Both the position numbers and the translations under genes were made by a program. 16,134 nt of DNA from Actinomycetota bacterium (lineage in GTDB: Bacteria; Actinomycetota; Actinomycetes; Nanopelagicales; Nanopelagicaceae). This document shows positions 1 through 7,213 of this stretch, in pieces. Location: contig WLMD01000025.1 of NCBI GenBank assembly GCA_009700405.1, positions 1 to 16,134 of the forward strand. The letters run 5' to 3'. Each line of letters begins with the position of its first letter. Within the stretch, counting starts at the first letter, position 1. The notes below the pieces were generated by a model that made no database searches, had not been told where the DNA came from, and was given only the letters and a program-made list of their open reading frames with translations.

Positions 1-3000
1 ACAATCGTCGATCACGTGATTGGCGTGGAAAGGTAAATCGAGTTCTTTCTTTACCCTTTAACTCGCCTTCATGGTGCAAAATGACCAGATCATTACCTTC
101 GCTGTAGCATGGAAAATAGCCATAGACGACAGCAGCGTTAAGCCATCCTTTTGAAAGTGTTTCGTTAATTAGCGAACGTAGCCTTGGGCGTCCTTCATTC
201 TCTGCCATCGTTTCATACTCGCCACGATTGCCTTTAAGTCCCCATTGGCCCATGAAGAGAGCTCTCTCATCCAACATTCCCGAGTAATGAGCTAGTGGAA
301 TGCCTTTGACAATCCGACTCCCCCAAAATGGAGGTTCAGGAATATCTACGTTTTGGTCAACGTCGCTACGAGTTGTATCTATCTCAGCAAGATCGGTATC
401 GCGAATTACTGCGCGCACTCGTCTTTCCCTAAGAGGAGGAAGCTGCGCGCCTTCTTCTCCACGCTTGATTGCCATTATTGTGTCCATAAGACGTAATCCT
501 TCAAATGCATCTCGTGCATAGCGGACTTCACCTGGAAAATTACTTGCAAGATCTTGTTCTACATAGGCCCTAGTCAATGCAGCGCCACCGAGAACGATCG
601 GCCAGCGCTGATCCAGTCCGCGTGAAGTAAGTTCTTCAAGATTCTCTTTCATAATCACAGTAGATTTAACGAGCAATCCGCTCATGCCAATGGCATCGGC
701 ATTTGATTCTGTAGCGGCATCAATAATCTGATTGATGGTCTGCTTGATACCTATGTTGACAACTCGGTAACCATTGTTGGATAAAATAATATCTACTAAG
801 TTTTTGCCAATATCGTGGACATCGCCTCGCACGGTGGCAAGGACCATTACTCCCCTGCCGTCAGCGCTCGTCTTTTCCATGAATGCTTCCAGATAGGCAA
901 CGGCTGTTTTCATAACTTCGGCGCTCTGTAATACGAAGGGAAGTTGCATCTCTCCTTTGCCAAAGAGTTCGCCAACAACCTTCATTCCTTCAAGTAGATG
1001 TTCGTTGATGATGGCTAGAGGTTCCATCCCCTCGTCCATCGCGGTTTGGAGATCAGCTTCTAGACCAACTTTTTCTCCATCAATAATTCTGCGGGCAAGT
1101 CGTTGGGTCAATGGAAGAGAGGCTAACTCGGCGGCTCTAGTCAAACGAGAGGATGTAACTTCAACGCCTTCGAAAAGTTGTAGGAACAATGTGAGTGGGT
1201 CATAAATGCATTCCTCGCCCGCATACTGGCGCCTGTCATAGATAAGATCAAGCGCAACTTCGCGCTGGCGATCCTCAATACGGTTCATGGGTGTTATTTT
1301 CGAAGGGTGAACAATTGCGGAATCCAAACCCGCGTTTACGCATTCATGAAGGAAAACCGAGTTCAAAACAATTCGCGCAGCTGGATTAAGCCCAAAAGAA
1401 ACATTGCTGACGCCCAAGGTTGTTTGAACCTCTGGAAACTCTTCCTTTAATCTGCGGATAGCCTCGATTGTTTCAATTCCATCTCGACGGGTCTCCTCTT
1501 GCCCAGTTGCCACTGGAAAGGTTAAGCAGTCGATGAGGATGTCACCTGTATTTATCCCCCAATTTTCAGTGAGGTCGGTTATTAGACGACGGGCTACTTT
1601 CAATTTCCATTCACAGTCTCGTGCTTGACCATCTTCATCAATGGTTAAAGCCACCACGCAGGCGCCGTGTTCTTGTACAAGTGGCATGATCTTGGCGAAC
1701 CTCGAATTAGGGCCATCTCCGTCTTCGTAATTAACAGAGTTAATGACGCTACGTCCCCCAAGGCACTCCAAGCCAGCTTTGATGACCGCGGGTTCGGTTG
1801 AATCCAAAACAATAGGAAGAGTTGATGTGGTTGCGAATCTACTTGCAAGTTCTTGCATATCTGCAACACCATCGCGACCAACGTAGTCGACGGAGAGATC
1901 GAGCATATGCGCGCCATCGCGGATTTGATCTCGAGCGATTTCTACACAAGATTGCCAGTCTTGGGCTATTAACGCGTCACGAAACGCACGCGACCCGTTT
2001 GCGTTTGTACGTTCACCAATGGCCATGTAGGTGAGCTCTTGTCTAAAGGGCACGTACTGATAGATAGATGAAGCGCCGGCGGCGATACTTGGTGTGCGCT
2101 CTTTAGGTTTGACCCCATCTAAAGCTTTGACTACAGCACTCATGTGTTCAGGAGTCGTTCCACAACATCCGCCCACCAATGAAACGCCATATTCTCGAAC
2201 AAAGGATTCCAGCGCCGTTGCCAATTGAGACGGCGTGAGCGGATATGTAGCACCGTTAGGTCCAAGAACTGGTAATCCAGCGTTAGGCATAACAGAGATA
2301 CCAATACGCGCTGACTGACTCAAATATCTCAGGTGCTCGGACATTTCCGCAGGTCCCGTTGCGCAATTCAAACCGATGAGATCAATACCTAGAGGTTCCA
2401 GCGCGTTGAGCGCTGCACCGATTTCAGAACCCAAGAGCATCGTTCCGGTAGTTTCGACCGTAACTTGTGCAATCAAAACTACATCGCGCCCAGATTCCTT
2501 TATTGCCAGCCGTGCGCCATTTACGGCGGCCTTTGCTTGGAGTAAATCCTGTGTTGTCTCGATCAAAAGTCCATCAACAAGAGCGTCGGTTAATCCCTTG
2601 GATGCCTGATAGTAGGAATCACGAAGTTTTTCATAAGTTGTGTGTCCTAAGGACGGCAATTTTGTACCAGGCCCGAGAGACCCTAAAACATAACGGGGTT
2701 TTGAATCCGTGCTAGAAGCATCAGCGCTCTCACGTGCTAAACGTCCACCCGCGAAGGCTAATTCGTAAATGCGATCTTCAATTCCGTATTCAGCTAAATT
2801 AGCCCAGTTTGCTCCGAAGGTATTAGTTTCAATTGCATCGACGCCAACGTGGAGATACTCATCATGGACAGAGCGTACGAGTTCGGGTCTACTGACATTG
2901 AGGATTTCATTGCAACCCTCATGATTTTGATAGTCATCCAAGGTTGGATTTGCGGCCTGCAACATCGTTCCCATTGCGCCGTCAGTGACGACCACGCCCT

Positions 3001-3052
3001 GGGCAAGGGCTTCTCGCAAGGTAGTGCGAGGTTTAAAGGAGGATGTCGTCAC
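1..3052 (-). CDS. metH: Cobalamin-dependent methionine synthase (5' part, C-terminus off the window)
   Basis: The minus strand is open from a GTG at 3052 to the window edge, giving about 1017 residues of a family usually near 1150-1230. The enzyme transfers a methyl group from 5-methyltetrahydrofolate through cobalamin to homocysteine, making methionine in the cytoplasm. The homocysteine domain opens with VVVTDGAMGTM and has the zinc cysteines C230 (GLNCATGP) and C296/C297 (GGCCGTTPEH). The pterin domain starts near residue 342 (MAIGERTNANGSRAF). The B12 domain has the cobalamin ligand motif DVHDIGKN with His746. The AdoMet reactivation domain is entered but cut at FTFPRQSRDRRL. An in-frame TGA lies 42 bases upstream of the GTG, so the start is well bounded, although no Shine-Dalgarno site is visible. 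Only 28 bases separate it from the divergent gene at 3081, too little for a cobalamin or SAM riboswitch. The family call is near certain. Confidence 0.97.
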   Translation of the reverse strand, partial: MTTSSFKPRTTLREALAQGVVVTDGAMGTMLQAANPTLDDYQNHEGCNEILNVSRPELVRSVHDEYLHVGVDAIETNTFGANWANLAEYGIEDRIYELAFAGGRLARESADASSTDSKPRYVLGSLGPGTKLPSLGHTTYEKLRDSYYQASKGLTDALVDGLLIETTQDLLQAKAAVNGARLAIKESGRDVVLIAQVTVETTGTMLLGSEIGAALNALEPLGIDLIGLNCATGPAEMSEHLRYLSQSARIGISVMPNAGLPVLGPNGATYPLTPSQLATALESFVREYGVSLVGGCCGTTPEHMSAVVKALDGVKPKERTPSIAAGASSIYQYVPFRQELTYMAIGERTNANGSRAFRDALIAQDWQSCVEIARDQIRDGAHMLDLSVDYVGRDGVADMQELASRFATTSTLPIVLDSTEPAVIKAGLECLGGRSVINSVNYEDGDGPNSRFAKIMPLVQEHGACVVALTIDEDGQARDCEWKLKVARRLITDLTENWGINTGDILIDCLTFPVATGQEETRRDGIETIEAIRRLKEEFPEVQTTLGVSNVSFGLNPAARIVLNSVFLHECVNAGLDSAIVHPSKITPMNRIEDRQREVALDLIYDRRQYAGEECIYDPLTLFLQLFEGVEVTSSRLTRAAELASLPLTQRLARRIIDGEKVGLEADLQTAMDEGMEPLAIINEHLLEGMKVVGELFGKGEMQLPFVLQSAEVMKTAVAYLEAFMEKTSADGRGVMVLATVRGDVHDIGKNLVDIILSNNGYRVVNIGIKQTINQIIDAATESNADAIGMSGLLVKSTVIMKENLEELTSRGLDQRWPIVLGGAALTRAYVEQDLASNFPGEVRYARDAFEGLRLMDTIMAIKRGEEGAQLPPLRERRVRAVIRDTDLAEIDTTRSDVDQNVDIPEPPFWGSRIVKGIPLAHYSGMLDERALFMGQWGLKGNRGEYETMAENEGRPRLRSLINETLSKGWLNAAVVYGYFPCYSEGNDLVILHHEGELKGKERTRFTFPRQSRDRRL

Positions 3053-3059
3053 TGGCGTA

Positions 3060-3069
3060 ACGGTACCGT
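3060..3069. promoter_or_regulatory. Perfect 10-bp palindrome acting as a possible bidirectional -10 region
   Basis: ACGGTACCGT is self-complementary and sits in the 28-base gap between the divergent metH and PAC2 starts. It yields TACCGT on each strand, which fits the actinobacterial -10 pattern TANNNT. On the minus strand TACCGT (3065-3060) lies 7 bases before the metH GTG. On the plus strand TACCGT (3064-3069) lies 11 bases before the PAC2 GTG. Neither gene has a Shine-Dalgarno site, so both transcripts could be leaderless or nearly so. No good -35 box was found on either side. It could equally be an operator. Confidence 0.35.
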
Positions 3070-3080
3070 AAAGTGCTCTC

Positions 3081-3923
3081 GTGGAGATATTTCAAATACC
3101 CGCATTGCGGAATCCGAGGATGGTTATTGCCTTTGGAGGCTGGAACGATGCCGGAGAATGCGCAACAGATGCGATTACTCATTTGATGCATATCTGGCCC
3201 TCCTCCCTTATCGCTGAAGTGGATTCAGAAGATTATTACGACTATCAAGTCAATCGTCCCATGGTGAGTTTGGATGAGACATCTCATCGCATACTCACAT
3301 GGCCAACAACAAAGATTTTCGCTATTCCAACGCCTCACCTACCATTTGATTTAGTTGTTGTTGAAGGCATTGAGCCTTCCATGCGATGGAAATCCTTCTC
3401 TCACGAGATCATGGACCTTGCTGATGACCTAGATGTCGCTTTAGTCGTCACGCTAGGAGGACTGTTGGCAGATACTCCTCATAGCCGTCCGATAGATATC
3501 AGCATCACTGGAGCTAATCAAGAAATTTCAAACCGTCTCAATATTGAATTAAGTCGTTATGAAGGTCCGACAGGAATCATTGGCGTTCTGCAAAGCGGAG
3601 CAATGAGACGCGGCATCGATGCTATTTCGCTATGGGCTCCGGTCCCTCATTACGCTTCGGCTTCTCCATCACCGAAAGCAACGCTGGCTCTTCTCGGAGC
3701 GCTAGAAGATTCTCTCTCAATAACTATTCCCAGTGGAGATCTACCGGAGGAAGCTACGAACTGGCAAAACAGTGTCGATGAATTAGTTAGTGAAGATAGT
3801 GAGATTTCAGATTACGTTAAACAACTAGAAGCTTCCAAAGACGAAACGCAACTGCCTCAAGCTACCGGAGAGGCGATTGCTAAGGAATTCGAGCGCTACC
3901 TTCGCCGACAAGAAGAAAAATAA
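3081..3923 (+). CDS. PAC2 family protein (Rv2125-like)
   Basis: A 280-residue cytoplasmic protein starting with GTG at 3081. An in-frame TAA at 3069-3071 leaves this as the first usable start, and no Shine-Dalgarno site precedes it. The N-terminal pattern of PALRNP followed by VIAFGGWNDAG (about residues 15-25) is typical of the actinobacterial PAC2 family, named for the eukaryotic proteasome assembly chaperone 2 fold. A glycine-rich stretch VVTLGGLLADTPHSRP follows in mid-protein, and the C-terminus is acidic and charged. The biochemical role in bacteria is not established; links to the actinobacterial proteasome have been suggested but nothing here shows one. It is divergent from metH and convergent with mshC, and its TAA directly abuts the mshC TAG. 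The same placement between metH and mshC is known in mycobacteria. Confidence 0.88.
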   Translation: MEIFQIPALRNPRMVIAFGGWNDAGECATDAITHLMHIWPSSLIAEVDSEDYYDYQVNRPMVSLDETSHRILTWPTTKIFAIPTPHLPFDLVVVEGIEPSMRWKSFSHEIMDLADDLDVALVVTLGGLLADTPHSRPIDISITGANQEISNRLNIELSRYEGPTGIIGVLQSGAMRRGIDAISLWAPVPHYASASPSPKATLALLGALEDSLSITIPSGDLPEEATNWQNSVDELVSEDSEISDYVKQLEASKDETQLPQATGEAIAKEFERYLRRQEEK

Positions 3924-5174
3924 CTAGACTGCGATTCCTAACAGTAAATCCAGTGCTCGAGCTAACTCTCCTGGAGAGCCTAATTCATCACCAGTTGTAA
4001 CCATTTCTGTAGCAGAACACCATTCTTCAAGCGCGCGAAATACACTGGGCGTATCGAGATTATCGCTGAGCGCATTGATCATCTTCTGAATAACTGGATC
4101 AGTTGGGGCAACTTCAGGACGAGATAGAAGTAAACGAAGTCTGGCTAATAAATCATTGGCTTGCGTGAGCAACTCCACCTGCCACATACGGTCTTCGGCG
4201 TATCGATCTGACAAGAGCGCCAAGCGAATTGCCATCGGGTCGCACCCTTGCATAATCATTCTGGAAACAAAAAGGAGATTACCTTTACTCTTGCTCATCT
4301 TTTCGCCATCTAAACCGATCATGCCGGCATACATATAGATACGCGCATAATCGCGCTTGCCGAGGATTCGTGACTGTGCAGCGCCCATTTCGTGATGAGG
4401 AAAGAGAAGGTCGCTTCCTCCCCCTTGAATGTCAATCATAAATTCAGAGGAATCATTCAAAGGTAAGTATGCAAGAGCGATTGCGCAACACTCAATGTGC
4501 CATCCTGGGCGACCCGCTCCAAATGGTGAAGGCCACGCTGGTTCACCTGGACGTTGTAACTGCCAAACCAAAGCATCCAAAGGTTGCTTCTTTCCGACTC
4601 TCTTGGGATCTCCCCCACGCTCAGAGAAGATTTCAACCATCTTCTCTTGCGACAAGTGCGAACGGCTGCCAAATTTTTCATCCGAGTCAACAGTGAAATA
4701 CAGATCACCATCGACGGAATAGACAGTATCGGCTTCTTGAAGAGATTGAATCGAATCAATAATAAGAGGAATCGCTTCAACCGCGCCGATATAGCTTTGA
4801 GGTGGAATCACATGCAGATTAGCCATGTCTCCACGGAAAAGATCAATCTGTGAATGCGCCAAATCCTCCCAATCAACCCCATCTCGATGTGCACGTTCTA
4901 GAAGCGGATCATCGATATCCGTGACATTTTCTACGAAATTCACTGTCTTTCCCATCGCGGTGAGATAACGATTGACTAAATCGAAAGTTATATACGTTGC
5001 GGCATGGCCCAAATGCGTTGCATCGTACGGAGTAATTCCACATACATACATTGAATACTCTGCTTTGTTGGGCAAGGTAACGGCCGAATTTGATGCAGCG
5101 TTATGCAAAGAAAGCATCGGGAAGACGAATCTAGAATCAATAGGCGGCAAATAAACATCAGACCAAGATTTCAT
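3924..5174 (-). CDS. mshC: Mycothiol cysteine ligase MshC
   Basis: A 416-residue enzyme, the normal length for the family (about 414). It joins cysteine to the amino group of GlcN-inositol using ATP, an essential step of mycothiol synthesis, the main thiol of actinobacteria. It is a class I cysteinyl-tRNA synthetase paralogue without the tRNA-binding tail. The diagnostic run YVCGITPYDATHLGHA (residues 43-58) carries zinc ligand Cys45 and the HIGH-like motif. WHIEC at 225-229, the FPHHE motif (about 258-262) and KMSKS at 292-296 complete the active site. CysS itself would read differently around the first motif and be longer. The ATG at 5174 has a weak AGGATGG-type Shine-Dalgarno site upstream and starts 19 bases after the stop of the kinase-like gene, so it is probably the last gene of a four-gene operon. 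Confidence 0.96.
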   Translation of the reverse strand: MKSWSDVYLPPIDSRFVFPMLSLHNAASNSAVTLPNKAEYSMYVCGITPYDATHLGHAATYITFDLVNRYLTAMGKTVNFVENVTDIDDPLLERAHRDGVDWEDLAHSQIDLFRGDMANLHVIPPQSYIGAVEAIPLIIDSIQSLQEADTVYSVDGDLYFTVDSDEKFGSRSHLSQEKMVEIFSERGGDPKRVGKKQPLDALVWQLQRPGEPAWPSPFGAGRPGWHIECCAIALAYLPLNDSSEFMIDIQGGGSDLLFPHHEMGAAQSRILGKRDYARIYMYAGMIGLDGEKMSKSKGNLLFVSRMIMQGCDPMAIRLALLSDRYAEDRMWQVELLTQANDLLARLRLLLSRPEVAPTDPVIQKMINALSDNLDTPSVFRALEEWCSATEMVTTGDELGSPGELARALDLLLGIAV

Positions 5175-5193
5175 GTCACCATCCTAAGGGAAA

Positions 5194-5904
5194 TTAGAAA
5201 GCGGGCCATGGCACAGGGGGCCATTCTTGAGAGGGTAGAGGAAACACTTTTGAATCAATCAAACGATTAATGCGTGTAATCGTGGCATCAATCTCAGCGG
5301 CGGTGATCAATTCCTCCAAAATGGGTTTCAACTCCCCATCTATAAGAAGCAGAAGGTTCTCTAACTGCGCTATTTCGGTCTCGGTCAAAGGATTGCCAGC
5401 CCATTGCCACAAAACGGTGCGAAGTTTATCTTCTGTATGGAAAGTAACACCGTGGTCACATCCAAGAACTTCCCCAGAGTGGGTTGGAAGCAGGTGACCA
5501 ATCTTGCGATCTGTATTATTGATGACGGCATCAAATAACGCCATCTTCCTTAATTGCGGGTGATCTAGTGAAAAGAAATTCATCAAATCAATGGACTCGT
5601 CAATATCAATCCATTCTTGAACCATTCCAAGTCCAAATGGTCCTTCCCTCAAAAGTGTGTATGGCACAACGTTAAAGCCACCGAAGGAACTGATGGCATA
5701 AGCCGCAAATTCACGTTGGGCAAGAGTGCCGTCCGGGAAATCCCACAATGGTCGCTCACCAGCCACAGGTTTATAGATGCATTCAATCTCATGACCTTCA
5801 GCAGAAACGCTCGCGAAGAGCGTTGCATTCGAAGCATCGATAAGGCGTCCCGTAACTGACATTTCCCCGAATTTCAGAACCTTTTCTTTATCTTCTATAG
5901 CCAT
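5194..5904 (-). CDS. SCO1664/TIGR03843 family protein, PI3/4-kinase-like fold
   Basis: A conserved actinobacterial protein of unknown function, 236 residues from the ATG at 5904. A GTG at 5928 in the same frame would add eight residues; I prefer the ATG because GAGGG lies just before it, and it then overlaps the end of the DUF3090 gene by only 17 bases. The sequence has a recognisable protein/lipid-kinase-like layout. YKPVAGERPLWDF (Lys45) looks like the nucleotide-binding lysine strand, followed by a Glu in AQREFAAY, then NNTDRKIGH (Asp132) as a catalytic-loop-like element and CDHGVTF (Asp150) in the position of a DFG-type metal site. Annotators sometimes call relatives phosphatidylinositol kinase, but no substrate is proven. 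Its neighbours are DUF3090 upstream and mshC 19 bases downstream, as in Mycobacterium (Rv2133c). Confidence 0.88.
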   Translation of the reverse strand: MAIEDKEKVLKFGEMSVTGRLIDASNATLFASVSAEGHEIECIYKPVAGERPLWDFPDGTLAQREFAAYAISSFGGFNVVPYTLLREGPFGLGMVQEWIDIDESIDLMNFFSLDHPQLRKMALFDAVINNTDRKIGHLLPTHSGEVLGCDHGVTFHTEDKLRTVLWQWAGNPLTETEIAQLENLLLLIDGELKPILEELITAAEIDATITRINRLIDSKVFPLPSQEWPPVPWPAF

Positions 5905-6442
5905 TAGCCCTCGGGCAAAGATGACCACGTGGATCTAATGGCAATCCACAGAAGGGACAAGGCAAGCGACCAGCATTGACAACAGCCAAGGACCTTTTAG
6001 CAAATGCATCGGCTTGAGCTGGCGTTAAAACTACTCGGAGAATATCTGGAGCGTTCTCATCATCATCATCCAATAATTCATCGTTATCGACGTCGCCCGG
6101 TGTGACTCCTTGGAGCTCAATGGAAATCAATTGACGATCTGAAACCCATGTCAGAGCTATAACGCCAACACGAAATTCCTCGAGGATAGGTTGTTCCAAA
6201 GGCAACTCGTCTACTGGTTCTTGGGGTCCACTGTGAATTCTAAAACTGGGATCAAGTCGTTTAAGTTCGCGCAATAGCAACGCAATACGTTCGGCAATGG
6301 CTAGGACTTGGGCTTTCTCCGCGACTACGGAAGTCACTCTTGCGCCATTTCTTGCTTGCAGAAAAAAAGTACGCTCCCCCGGACCGCCAACAGTGCCTGC
6401 TATGAATCGTTCAACGGGATCAAAAGTAAAAATGGTCCGCAT
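5888..6442 (-). CDS. DUF3090 family protein with C-terminal Cys cluster
   Basis: A 184-residue protein matching the actinobacterial DUF3090 family (Rv2134c in Mycobacterium). The N-terminus (FTFDPVERFIAGTVG, then GERTFFLQA) is the conserved family opening. An acidic linker rich in Asp/Glu spans about 118-130. The C-terminus carries CPFC (Cys162, Cys165) followed by GHLCPR (His174, Cys176), which looks like a small zinc-binding knuckle. No enzymatic function is known. The ATG at 6442 directly follows the TAG of the histidine phosphatase gene, and no strong Shine-Dalgarno site is present, so translation is probably coupled. The 3' end overlaps the kinase-like gene. The family call is strong; the zinc site is inferred from the cysteine spacing alone. 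Confidence 0.9.
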   Translation of the reverse strand: MRTIFTFDPVERFIAGTVGGPGERTFFLQARNGARVTSVVAEKAQVLAIAERIALLLRELKRLDPSFRIHSGPQEPVDELPLEQPILEEFRVGVIALTWVSDRQLISIELQGVTPGDVDNDELLDDDDENAPDILRVVLTPAQADAFAKRSLAVVNAGRLPCPFCGLPLDPRGHLCPRANGYRR

Positions 6443-7126
6443 CTACTTACGACCATTAACTTTCTTCAATCCTTCGCCGCCACCTACGAGCAATCTCTTT
6501 GAGTGTTTGCTTGCGAGAATTTCATTGATGGAATGTGATGAATTATTCATAACGAGTAATCTAGGTCGGGCGTTAGATAGATCCACTATTGAGATTGAGG
6601 CAGGATCTATAACAATTCTTTGAAAATCATCTAGCGCCATACCTAAGCATGAGGCGATGATGGCTTTGATGACATCTCCGTGAGAAACGATAACAACATG
6701 ACCTTTGCCCCGTTTCGCTGCAGATTCGGTCACAGATTTCATGGCTCGAACTTGCATCGCTCGCATAGATTCGCCCTTGGGGAAAGTTACTTTCGAAGGC
6801 TTCTCTTGAATGGTTTTCCATAGAGGCTCCTTAGATAAGGTCTTCAACGTGCGACCAGACCAGGTGCCATAGTCCATCTCGTTTATCCCTTGGTCAATTA
6901 CAACCTTGGAGCCATTACTCGTAGCCCACGGTTCAATCGTTTCGGCGCAGCGAATCATGGGACTAATGCGCACGCTCTTGACTTCAAGATCTCCGAGACG
7001 AGTTGCCAATTTCTTCGCTTGTTTCTTGCCTTGAGTGCTCAGATGTATGTCATCAATTCGACCCGAAAGAATCCCTGCTGCATTAGCAGTTGAGTGGGCA
7101 TGACGAACAAGGACAACCAATGTCAT
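6443..7126 (-). CDS. Histidine phosphatase, MSMEG_4193/Rv2135c type
   Basis: A 227-residue member of the phosphoglycerate mutase-like histidine phosphatase superfamily. The phosphoryl-accepting motif is VRHAHSTAN (Arg8, His9, with Ala where RHG families have Gly), supported by Arg59 in SPMIRCAET, Glu83 in NEMDYGTWSG and the second catalytic His149 in VSHGD. It ends in a basic, glycine-rich tail. The physiological substrate is unknown; relatives are annotated as putative phosphomutases or acid phosphatases, and this one is unlikely to be the glycolytic mutase because that enzyme belongs to other subgroups. It is the first gene of the leftward run that ends in mshC and abuts DUF3090 without a gap. 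The ATG at 7126 lacks a Shine-Dalgarno site. Confidence 0.9.
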   Translation of the reverse strand: MTLVVLVRHAHSTANAAGILSGRIDDIHLSTQGKKQAKKLATRLGDLEVKSVRISPMIRCAETIEPWATSNGSKVVIDQGINEMDYGTWSGRTLKTLSKEPLWKTIQEKPSKVTFPKGESMRAMQVRAMKSVTESAAKRGKGHVVIVSHGDVIKAIIASCLGMALDDFQRIVIDPASISIVDLSNARPRLLVMNNSSHSINEILASKHSKRLLVGGGEGLKKVNGRK

Positions 7127-7139
7127 CTAAGAAACCACA

Positions 7140-7145
7140 AATCTA
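7140..7145 (-). promoter_or_regulatory. Candidate -10 box for the phosphatase-mshC operon
   Basis: On the minus strand TAGATT (a TANNNT match) lies 13 bases before the phosphatase ATG, predicting a transcript with a leader of about six bases and no Shine-Dalgarno site. No convincing -35 box was found. It is the only good candidate in the 87-base divergent gap on that strand. Confidence 0.3.
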
Positions 7146-7175
7146 ATTCCATAAGGTGAAGGTTATCGGTCTTTT

Positions 7176-7207
7176 TTGACTCCCGCCCTTCAACTCTCGA
7201 CTAGTCT
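7176..7207 (+). promoter_or_regulatory. Candidate leaderless promoter of the aldo/keto reductase
   Basis: TTGACT at 7176-7181 and TAGTCT at 7202-7207 resemble sigma70-type -35 and -10 boxes, although the 20-base spacer is longer than ideal. The -10 ends six bases before the ATG at 7214, so transcription would begin at or next to the start codon. This fits the absence of any Shine-Dalgarno sequence and the frequency of leaderless mRNAs in actinobacteria. Confidence 0.45.
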
Positions 7208-7213
7208 TTTCAT

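Noticed and set aside
300..2715. Several plus-strand open frames of 70-82 codons
   Set aside because: All are antisense shadows of metH, which has full family motifs throughout. None has a recognisable protein or ribosome binding site.
3035..3060. AAAGGAGG followed directly by an ATG on the plus strand, a possible small peptide
   Set aside because: The open frame is only five codons, the spacing is zero, and the bases are the reverse complement of the first metH codons, so it is probably chance.
3053..3080. Cobalamin or SAM riboswitch for metH
   Set aside because: Only 28 bases lie between the divergent starts and no B12-box-like or SAM-type structure fits.
3924..5174. Cysteinyl-tRNA synthetase instead of mshC
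   Set aside because: The protein lacks the C-terminal tRNA-binding part of CysS, is of MshC length, and has the MshC-specific YVCGITPYDATHLGHA pattern.
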